A stretch of 64,000 nucleotides of DNA from Nannocystis pusilla (GTDB lineage Bacteria > Myxococcota_A > Polyangia > Nannocystales > Nannocystaceae). The stretch lies in assembly GCF_026626665.1 (NCBI RefSeq), contig NZ_JAPNKE010000002.1, forward strand, positions 8,099,168 through 8,163,167, read 5' to 3'. Of the stretch, positions 56,768 to 64,000 are shown piece after piece. The notes beneath the pieces are model-generated. The model had not been told where the DNA came from. It searched no databases and worked only from the letters and a program-made list of their open reading frames with translations. Both the position numbers and the translations under genes were made by a program. Each line of letters opens with the position of its first letter. The first letter of the stretch is position 1.

Positions 56768-58287
56768 GTGCGGACACGATGCGCGAGATCGGGGTGGGTC
56801 GTCGCAGTCGCGCTCACGAGCGCGTGCGGCGGCGGCGGCGGCGGTGGGAGCGACAGCGACGGCACGTCGAGCACGGGCGCGGCGACGACCGCGGCGACGA
56901 TGACGGGCCCGACGTCGAGCTCCGGGGCGACGAGCGAAGGCGACCCACCGACCACGACCGTGGACCCGAGCACGGGCACCACGCAGACCTCCTCGACCTC
57001 GACCGGCGACGACACCGGCACCACCGGCGCGCCGCCGACCGCGTGCGCCGACGACTGTCATTATATCCGCGCCGGCGCGAAGGGCAGCGGCGCCGACTGG
57101 GACGACGCCCTGCCCGAGCTGCCGGATGAGCTCGCGCGCGGCCACGTCTACTTCGTCGCCGCCGGCACCTACCCCGCCTACCAGTTCGACGACGCCGAAA
57201 GCGGTGACGCGGTCATCCGCGTGCTGCGGGCCGGCGCCGACGACCACGGCACCGACGTCGGCTGGGACCCGGCGTTCGCCGCCGGCGAGGCGGTGTTCGG
57301 CGAGCTGCGCTTCGCCAGCGGCCGCTACGAGTTCGACGGCCGTGACGCCACGCGCGTCGTCGGCGGCTTCGAGAGCACCGTCGTCGACATCGCCGCGCCC
57401 GCGATCCGGTTCCTCCGCAGCGACGTCGACGGCGCCTTCGCCGAGCGCGGCGGCAAGCACGTCGGCGGCGCCTGCACGGCCATGAGCATCAGCGGCGACG
57501 ACGTCGTCGTCGCTGGCAACCGGATCCACGACGCCGCCGACGACGGCGTCGTGGCCGCCGGCCTCGTCAACCTCTCCTTCACCGGCAACGTCGTCCACGC
57601 CCTCCACGGCTGCGGCACCGACGGCGACTGCGGCCCCTGCTACAACGGCCACAGCGACGGCCTCGAGCTGTTCGCGGTCAAGGACAGCGAGATCGTCGGC
57701 AACATGATCTACGACGTCGCCAGCACCGCCGCGGTCTTCTTCGGCAACTGGGCCGACGAGCTCGGCATGGGCGCGAGCGAGTACTGCGAGAACCTCCTGC
57801 TCGCCAACAACATCCTCTACAGCCCCGAGACCGGGTTCGTCGCCTACATCGAGGACGCGCGCGAGGTACGGGTGCTGAACAACGTGATCTGGGGCCTGCA
57901 CCAGGGCGCGTACGGCGGCCTGTCGATCGGCGTCAACGTCAGCGGCCTCGACCTTTACAACAACGCGATCCTCAGCATCAACTACACGCACATCGGCGGC
58001 GAGTACGACCCGGCCGAGCACCGCGGCGACTACAACCTGTTCGGTTACTCGCTCGGACAGTGGCAGGACGGCCCGCACGACCTCGTCGCCGAGGACCCCT
58101 AATTCGCCGCGATCGCCGGCGGCGAGGGGCCCGCGAGCGACGACCCGCCCGCCGACGCGTTCGCGCCCGCCGCCGGCAGTCCGCTCGTCGACGCCGGCTG
58201 GCCCGGTGACGCCGACATCGTCATCCCCGCCCACGACTTCTTCGGCAAGCCGCGCGGCGACGCGCCGAACATCGGCGCGATCGAGTG
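56768..58287 (+). CDS. Right-handed beta-helix lipoprotein with in-frame TAA
   Basis: A lipoprotein (GWVVAVALTSAC, Gly run, Ser/Thr linker) carrying a parallel beta-helix as in pectate-lyase-like surface proteins: repeated coils such as IRFLRSDVDGAF, MSISGDDVVVAGNRIHDAAD, LSFTGNVVHAL, SEIVGNMIYDVAS, LLLANNILYSPE, VRVLNNVIWGL and LDLYNNAILSIN. The frame meets TAA at 58100-58102 (EDP-stop), yet the same frame continues with FAAIAGGEGPAS, PAAGSPLVDAGWPGD, HDFFGKPRGDAPNIGAIE and a TGA at 58287, the canonical end of this family. GTG 56768. It may be a sequencing substitution, a recent nonsense mutation, or readthrough. Confidence 0.75.
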
Positions 58288-58333
58288 ACCGCCGCGTCGG
58301 CCAAACGTCATGCGCGCGTGGTAGCGTCGCGCC

Positions 58334-59216
58334 ATGGTCGACCCGCATCGCATCACCTTCGAGTCCCACGGCGCGCCGATCGTCGGCCACCTGTTCCTCC
58401 CTGCGCGTGAAGGTCGGTCGCCTGCCGTCGTGGTCGACGGGCCGCTGACCTCGGTGAAGGAGCAGGCCCAGGGCAACCACGCCCGCGCGCTCGCCGAGCG
58501 GGGCTTCATCGCCCTCGCGTTCGACCACCGCTTCTTCGGCGAGAGCGGCGGCGAGCCGCGCCAGTACGAGTCGCCGCCGAAGAAGATCGAGGACCTGCGC
58601 GCCGCGGTCGACTTCCTGGCCGCGCACGAGCGCGTCGACGACAGGCGGATCGGCGCCGTGGGCGTGTGCGCGGGCGCGGGCTACGTCGCCGGCGCGGTCG
58701 CCGAGGACCCCCGGATCCGCGCATTCGCAGCCGTCGCCGGGTTCTTCCACGACGTGGCGATACAGCTCAAGTGGATGGGCCCCGCCGGCTTCGAGGCCAC
58801 GCTCGCCAGCGGCCGGGCCGCGCGCGAGCGCTGGGAGGCCACCGGCCAGGTCGACACGATCCCCGCCGTCGGCGAGGGCGAGGTCGCCATGCCGCTCGCC
58901 GAAGCCTTCGATTATTATGGCACCCCGCGCGGCGCCGTCGCCAACTACCGCAACGCCTTCGCGGTCATGTCGCGCGAGCACACGATCCCCTACGACGCCC
59001 AGGCCGCGGCGCCGCGGATCCGCGTGCCCACGGCGATCGTCCACTCGGAGAAGGCGCTCGCCCCGGCCCTCGCCCGCAGCTTCCACGCCGCGCTCGGCGG
59101 ACCCAAGGCGATCCACTGGCTCACCTCGCAGGGCCAGGTCGACTTCTACGACGACCCCGCTGATCGCCGCCGCCGCCGACATCGTCGCGGTGCACCTGCG
59201 CGCCGCGCTCGGCTGA
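58334..59216 (+). CDS. Alpha/beta hydrolase (dienelactone-hydrolase-like), one frame break
   Basis: A 294-residue hydrolase. After IVGHLFLPAREGRSPAVVV come the oxyanion strand, FDHRFFGESGGEPRQYE, and the nucleophile elbow GVCAGAGYVAGA with a Cys at the nucleophile position as in dienelactone hydrolases. The late Asp/His segment (VPTAIVHSEKALAPALARSF, HWLTSQGQVDFYDD) is present, with the catalytic His position not certain. A base is lost near 59160 (GACCCCGCTGATC; natural reading DPALIAAAADIVAVHLRAALG), and the true stop is at 59214-59216. ATG 58334. Confidence 0.82.
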
Positions 59217-59298
59217 TCGCCCAGTACCTGTCCCGAAGTTCATATTCTCTCCTGAGGCCGGGCGCGACAGCACGGGCGCGACCGGCTATGCTGCGCCC

Positions 59299-60108
59299 GT
59301 GCATCGCGCCCGGTCATGCCTCGTCGCTGCGCTGCTCGCCGCCGGCTGTGAGGACAGCAGTCCGCCGTACTGCGACAACTTGTACGGCCTCGCGCGCCTC
59401 CTGCCCGAGCCTGGCGCGACCGAAGTGCCGGCCAACGCCCGGCTGTGGATCAACCTCCCCGGGCTGGAATTCGAGGACATCGAGACCCTCGAGCTCGTCG
59501 GCCCGGACGGCCCCGTCGAGCTCATGCACACGGTCGTCGACACGAACTGGACCTGGAGCGACTACAACGAGATCGCGGGCCTCGATCTGTGGATCTTCAC
59601 GCCCGTCGAGCCGCTGGCGCCCGGCCTGCACGAGGTCGTCGTCGACGGTCACAGCGACTGGAGCTTCACCGTCGTCGACGCAGCGGACGACGAGCCGCCG
59701 CCGATCCCGGAGGTCGAGAGCATCGGTTACACCAGCGAGCGCGACGAGGGCGAGGCCTACATCACCCTCACCATGCCGCAGCCGCTCGTCGTCCTCGAGC
59801 AGGAGGGCCGGGCCGGGCTCGACCCGCTGCTGCTGTCCGGCGAGATCGGCGAGGTCTGGTCCGGCCACGAGATGAGGCTCGGCCGCGGCCTCTGCCTCGA
59901 CAACTGGGCGGCCAAGGCCGGGTCGCACACGCGCGTCCGCCTCAGCGCGTTCGACGTCGCCGGCAACCACTCCGGCTTCGGCGAGTGGATCGACCTCGAC
60001 ATCCCCGACACCTGCTCGGTGGCCCCGTCGCGCCCTCCTCCGCTGCTGCTCCTGCTGCTCGCGCTGCTCGGCAGGCGCCGCAAGCCCCGCCGCGCGGCGG
60101 ACGAATGA
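59299..60108 (+). CDS. Secreted MYXO-CTERM-like protein with lipobox
   Basis: A 269-residue protein from GTG 59299. The N-terminus CLVAALLAAGCEDS is a lipobox; the middle consists of two beta-sandwich-like segments (LLPEPGATEVPANARLWI, LHEVVVDGHSDWSFTVVD and RVRLSAFDVAGNHSGFGEWI) that resemble bacterial Ig-like domains of surface proteins. The end is Cys (DTCSVAPSRPP), a leucine helix (LLLLLLALL) and GRRRKPRRA, the MYXO-CTERM layout. Having both anchors is unusual; one may be non-functional. A perfect hairpin follows its stop by one base. Confidence 0.75.
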   Translation: MHRARSCLVAALLAAGCEDSSPPYCDNLYGLARLLPEPGATEVPANARLWINLPGLEFEDIETLELVGPDGPVELMHTVVDTNWTWSDYNEIAGLDLWIFTPVEPLAPGLHEVVVDGHSDWSFTVVDAADDEPPPIPEVESIGYTSERDEGEAYITLTMPQPLVVLEQEGRAGLDPLLLSGEIGEVWSGHEMRLGRGLCLDNWAAKAGSHTRVRLSAFDVAGNHSGFGEWIDLDIPDTCSVAPSRPPPLLLLLLALLGRRRKPRRAADE

Positions 60109-60109
60109 C

Positions 60110-60128
60110 ACATGTCTCAAAGACATGT
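60110..60128. repeat. Dispersed hairpin repeat copy with 8-bp arms
   Basis: ACATGTCT, loop CAA, AGACATGT; starts two bases after the MYXO-CTERM-like stop. The longest perfect arms seen. Confidence 0.8.
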
Positions 60129-60379
60129 CTTCGAGGTCATTACGACGTACGCACCCGCAAGCGCCGCGCCACGAATCCCCACGAGGCCGCCCGAAGGCTT
60201 GAGCAGTCGACGAATTGCGAGCCCGGCCTGCCGCGACGGGCACGAGGGTGCCCGGGTCGGAGGGAGCAGGGTCACGAGGCCATGCGTCGTCGCGCCGATG
60301 CGTCTCGTGGAGCGAGGCGATGCTCGCCGACCTCGCGCTCGCTGAGCCCGCCGGGGCGCGGCGATGGTAGCCTGCGCGC

Positions 60380-62853
60380 GTGCCCGGCCTCCTGACCGCC
60401 CTCGCGCTGCTCACCGCCCTCGCGGTCGCGGCGCTCCTGCGCGATCGCCTGGGGAACGCCGCGGCCCTCGGCGTCGCGCTCGCCGGCACCTTCCTCGTCG
60501 CCAGCGCCGTCGGCATGATCTTGCTCGACCTCGGCCGACTGCAGCCGTGGCCCCTGCGCCTCGGCCTGCTCGGGGCATTCGCGGCGTTCGTACTGTCGGC
60601 ATTCGTCGCGCGCCGGCGACTGCCTCCCTCACTGCCATCATTGCCGTCCACGCTCGCCCGCTCGTGCTCGGCCTCGGCGTCTTGCTCGTCGCCGGCGTCG
60701 GCCTGCGAATGTGCCCGTCGCCCTACCTGCAGGGCGGCCAGGATCAGGGCATCTACGTCAACGTCGGGCATCACATCGCCCGCACCGGTCGGCTGCGCCC
60801 CGTCGATCGCTTGCTGCGCGGAGCGGTCCGCGGCGTCCCGCAGGCCGACGTCCTGGCCGCCTACCGCGTCCAGCCGCAGCCCGAGGATTCGCCGCTCGTC
60901 GGCGTCCGCGAGGGTCGCTGGACCGCGGGGCTCCACATCGAGGACGCCCGCGCGGGTCGCCTCGTCCCGGCCTTCTTTCACCTGATGCCGGTGTGGTTCG
61001 CCATGTGCGAGCTCGACTGGGGCTTCGCGCGTTCGACCTGGCCGCTCGTGCCGTTCTGGTTGTTGTCGGCGCTGGCGCTGTTCGGCCTCGCGCGCCGCCT
61101 CGCCCTGGACAGCGGCGATCCGCGAGTCCGCCGCCGCGCCGGCACCATCGGCCTCGTCGCCCTCGCCGGCCTCGCGCTGCATCCGCTCGACCTGTGGATC
61201 TCCAGCTTCACCGTCACCGAGAACCTCGCCCGCGCCAGCCTGCTCGCGGCCGCCTGGCTGTCCCTCGAGGCAGGTGCCGCCGAGCGCGACGGTCGCCCCG
61301 GCGCGCGGCTGCTCGCCGTCCTCGGCGGCCTCTGCTTCGCCGCCGGCGCCTTCACCCGCGGCAGCTTCGTCGCCCACGCGATCGCCCTCGCCCTCGCCCT
61401 GCTGCTCGCGCGCGACGAGGCCTCGCGCAGCCGCCGGGCCCTGTTCGCGGCGCTGGTCGTCGGCACCACGCTCGCGGTCGTGCAGGCCGTCCTGCACTCG
61501 TGGCCTTACTTCTTCTCCGCCGCCGCCAACCACTTCCACATCCCGCGGCTCACCCCGCGCCCCGCGGTCGCGGTCGCCTGGACGATCGCCGCCGGCGTCG
61601 CGCTGCTCCTCGCCGATCTCGCCCTGCGCCGCCTCTCCGCGCCGCTCCGCAACTGGGCCCGGCGATCGCTGCGAGTCGGCGCCGGCCTGGCCCTCGCCCT
61701 CGCCGCGTGCGTGCTCGTGCAGCGCGCCTGGCTCGGCGGCGACGAAACCGGCCCCGACCAGCAGGTGCTCGCCGTGCTGCTGCGCCACGGCGGGCCGCTG
61801 CCGCTGCTGCTCGGCCTCGTCGGAATGGGCCTCGCGGTCCGCCGCGCCGACGCCCAGCGCCTGCCCTGGGTCGCCCTCGCCGCGGTGATCGTCCTGACCG
61901 CCGCGCTCAAGTCGGGCGTGCGCTACGAGTTCTACTACGCCCGCTACTTCGTGGCCGACGTCGTGCCGGCGCTGACCGTCGCTTCGGCCTGTCTCTTGGG
62001 ACACATCATCGCCCGCCTCGAGCACCGTCACGGCCCGCGGCGCTCCGCCCTCGCGTTCGCGGCCCTGCTGCTGGCGTGGCTGCTCCCGCCGCTGCGACTG
62101 CTCCCGCGGGAGGTCTACTGGACCCGCGACCTCGCCGACGACCCCGCCGAGCTGGTCGGCATCTTCGAACATGTCCCCGAGGACAGCCTACTCGTGTTCG
62201 ACGACCGCGCCCCCGGCCGCTGGCGCGGGCTCCTGGCCGCCCCGGCCCTGCTGTCGTTCGGCAAGAGCGCCCTCGCAGCCCCGCCCGGCGGCCACATCGT
62301 CGAGGGCGCGCTCAAGGCCGGCACCCCGGTGTTCCTGCTCTCGGGCGGCTGGGAGCCCGCCGATCGCCAGCTCTGGCCCTCCGCCGCGCACGGCCCCTGG
62401 CGCACCCGCGTCGTCGCCCGCGGCATCTATCACGCCCCGCGGGCCGAGACCGTCGAGGGCGGCGTGCCGACGCGCATCGTCGACGGCGGCGGTCCGTGGG
62501 AGCTGCAGCAGCTCGACAGATCGGTCTGGCGCAGCTCCGGCGCCTTCAGCCTCTACCCGGGCAGCATGTTCGTCGCCGCGACGCCGGCCGGCTTCGTCAC
62601 CGAGCCGCTGCCGCTGCCCGCCGGTGCCCGCGTCGAGCTTCGGCTGCCCGCCGGCGCCCCTACCTGCGAGATCACTGCCGCCCTGCACACCGACACTGGC
62701 CCGCTCGCGCTCGCCTCGCTTCCGCGCGAGCCCGACGGGCCGCTGCTGTGGGCCTTGCCCGCCTCGCCGCTCGCGACCGCCGCCCTGGCGATCGCCGCGG
62801 ACTGCGGCAGCGCGTTCGCGTGGCGCTGGCTGAGCGTCCGCCCGGCGCCGTGA
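60380..62853 (+). CDS. Polytopic membrane protein, GT-C glycosyltransferase-like, one frame break
   Basis: An 825-residue inner-membrane protein with about 12 hydrophobic helices. After two N-terminal helices (LLTALALLTALAVAALL, GTFLVASAVGMILLDL) one base is lost near 60660 in the basic/Pro spacer, then VLGLGVLLVAGVGLRM leads to GGQDQGIYVNVGHHIARTG, comparable to the acidic first-loop motif of GT39/ArnT-type GT-C enzymes that use lipid-linked sugars. Further helices (WPLVPFWLLSALALFGLA to LLLAWLLPPLRLL) precede a C-terminal periplasmic domain of about 230 residues. GTG 60380. Hairpin copies lie in frame at 61990 (CLLGHII) and 62172 (EHVPEDS). Substrate unknown. Confidence 0.75.
61990..62003. 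repeat. Dispersed hairpin repeat copy inside a gene
   Basis: TGTC, TCTTGG, GACA: the same 14 bases as at 33090-33103, here translated CLLGH. Confidence 0.65.
62172..62185. repeat. Dispersed hairpin repeat copy inside a gene (perfect)
   Basis: TGTCC, loop CCGA, GGACA, encoding EHVPEDS. Confidence 0.7.
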
Positions 62854-62874
62854 CATGACCGAACGGACATGTCC
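62854..62874. repeat. Hairpin repeat copy directly after a stop codon
   Basis: CATGACC, loop GAAC, GGACATG, overlapping the palindrome GGACATGTCC; begins right after the TGA of the membrane protein gene. Confidence 0.7.
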
Positions 62875-62942
62875 CTGAATTCGGCCGGATGCCCCCGGAA
62901 AACCAGGGGCACCTCCCCAAATGTCCACCGCGATTCGACACA

Positions 62943-62956
62943 TGTCCCCGAGGACA
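62943..62956. repeat. Dispersed hairpin repeat copy (perfect), intergenic
   Basis: TGTCC, loop CCGA, GGACA, followed eight bases later by a T run (CTCTTTTCGG). The stretch 62854-63072 carries two copies and no gene. Confidence 0.7.
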
Positions 62957-63072
62957 CCCTCTTTTCGGAGACAGAACAAGACGGCCTGCTCCCGTGATTC
63001 GTCGCCGTGGATCCAGCAATCATCGGTGCTGGTGTGCCGCGATTCGCTTTGCTAGCGTCCGCCGCCACTGCG

Positions 63073-64000
63073 ATGACGACGCGTACGACCCTCGCCGATC
63101 TTCTGGGAGCCGTGGACAGTCAGGGCGCGCGCGCCCTGTTCGAGCAATTGCCGGGGCGACCGGCCGACGACACCGCCGCGCAGCGGTTCTGGCGGCGCGC
63201 CTCGCATCGAGTCGCTCGCGGCGGCGCGCGGGCGCTGCTGCAGGCCGCGCTCGAGGAGGGCGGCGCCATCGCCGACGAGGCTCGTCCGCTGCTCGTCCGC
63301 GCCGGCGCAGTCCTGCGCCCGGTCGGGCCCGCGCCCTCGCCCGCGCTCGTGCAGGTCCGCGAGTTCCCGCAGGGCGCTCCCGCCTTCGTCGTCGCCCTCG
63401 CCGACGGCCGCTTCCTCGTCAGCGCCTTCGCCGGCCCGTGGCAGGGAGCGCTCGCCGAGCCGCCCGCGGTCCCGCATCCGCGGCGCGAGGTCACCTCGAG
63501 CCGCGTCGCCGCGCCGAAGCAGGTCCAGCCGTTCGGCGACGCCCTCCTCGGCTTCACCGCCAGCGACCTCGTGCTCCTCGATCGCCACACCCTCGCCGTC
63601 GACAAGAAGATCGCCGGCGGCCTCAAGCGCGCCAGCGAGAAGCTCACCTGCCTGATCGCCGGCCCGGCCGCCGCCTACACCGGCGACTCCGAGGGCGTCG
63701 TCCGTCGCCTCGACGCCAAGCACAAGCTCGTCGCCGCCAAGGTCAAGCACGCGAGCGGCGTGCATCACCTCGCACTCTCTCCCGACGGCGCGCGCCTCGC
63801 CTCGGTCGCGCCCGACGGCGTGCGCCTGTGGTCGGCCGACGCGCTCAAGGAGGAGCTCTTCCACGCCGAGAAGGCGGTCCGCTGCGTCGGTTTCACCGCC
63901 GAGGGTACGCTGCTCGCCGCGGTCGATCGGCCCAGGGACGGCGCGCGCGAGCTGCTCGTGTTCGCCGGAGGCGCCGCGCCGACGCGCACCCCGCTGCCGT
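63073..64000 (+). CDS. Beta-propeller (WD40-like) protein, 3' end outside window
   Basis: An open frame from ATG 63073 to the window edge (309 residues). The first 90 residues are helical (RALFEQLPGRPADDTAAQRF). From about residue 95 short blades repeat: GAPAFVVALADGRFLVSAF, QPFGDALLGFTASDLVLLD, LIAGPAAAYTGDSEGVVRRL, HHLALSPDGARLASVAPDGV with RLWSAD, and VRCVGFTAEGTLLAAVD. The LSPDGxxLASxxxDGxxRLW pattern is that of WD40/YVTN propellers. No signal peptide. Interaction role likely; partner unknown. Confidence 0.8.
   Translation, partial: MTTRTTLADLLGAVDSQGARALFEQLPGRPADDTAAQRFWRRASHRVARGGARALLQAALEEGGAIADEARPLLVRAGAVLRPVGPAPSPALVQVREFPQGAPAFVVALADGRFLVSAFAGPWQGALAEPPAVPHPRREVTSSRVAAPKQVQPFGDALLGFTASDLVLLDRHTLAVDKKIAGGLKRASEKLTCLIAGPAAAYTGDSEGVVRRLDAKHKLVAAKVKHASGVHHLALSPDGARLASVAPDGVRLWSADALKEELFHAEKAVRCVGFTAEGTLLAAVDRPRDGARELLVFAGGAAPTRTPLP

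Noticed and set aside
56564..59182. 872-codon minus-strand frame
   Set aside because: Antisense to the beta-helix and hydrolase genes; composition only.
59314..62172. 952-codon minus-strand frame
   Set aside because: Shadow of two real plus-strand genes; no domain-like order.
1..64000. tRNA or rRNA genes
   Set aside because: GTTCGA-type T-loops that occur are inside coding sequences and lack flanking acceptor and anticodon stems.

Overview
The window is very GC-rich and reads as chromosomal DNA of a Nannocystaceae-type myxobacterium (Nannocystis/Plesiocystis/Enhygromyxa group). I infer this from the many lipoproteins with Ser/Thr/Gly-rich linkers after the lipobox, the MYXO-CTERM-like tails (Cys, hydrophobic helix, Arg cluster), the eukaryote-like proteins (MYND/MSS51-type, pentameric ligand-gated channel, MACPF-like) and the G/C-ending codons. 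No rRNA, tRNA, CRISPR array or complete mobile element was seen. Names come from motif reading; no database was searched.

Layout. 1-8 kb: partial aldo/keto reductase, acyl-CoA ligase, an orphan T6SS-tail-like protein, a Tat lipoprotein serine hydrolase, a MYXO-CTERM protein and an HsdR_N-type nuclease-like protein. 8-13 kb: M28 peptidase, a scrambled sedolisin remnant, an Eco57I-like adenine methylase and a MYND/MSS51-like protein. 13-19 kb: metallophosphoesterase lipoprotein, His/Cys-rich lipoprotein, MbnP-like protein and a TPR protein. 18.7-23 kb: nrdA-nrdB-thioesterase operon behind a promoter with two NrdR-like boxes and a cobalamin riboswitch. 23-33 kb: c-type cytochrome lipoprotein, acyl-CoA ligase with a PnbB/DUF4863-like partner, three lipoproteins (two of them tandem paralogues), pentameric channel, GDPD lipoprotein and LysR regulator. 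33-39.4 kb: one giant 2081-residue protein. 39.6-46 kb: small membrane proteins and lipoproteins. 46-51 kb: TPP enzyme translationally coupled to a KAS III-like enzyme, then GNAT, a winged-helix protein and a P-loop kinase. 51-64 kb: sulfatase-PhoD fusion, MACPF-like secreted protein, beta-helix lipoprotein, alpha/beta hydrolase, MYXO-CTERM-like lipoprotein, GT-C-like membrane protein and a partial beta-propeller protein.

Two window-wide patterns cut across the genes. First, a short hairpin repeat (arms close to ATGTCC / GGACAT, usually a 3-6 base loop, often TTCG/CGAA or CCGA/TCGA) recurs more than 20 times, both between and inside genes. It is the best candidate for an undescribed element. 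Second, at least twelve genes carry one or two small reading-frame breaks, mostly one-base losses in short homopolymers and even in nrdA. I read these mainly as assembly indels; affected genes are given over their full reconstructed span.
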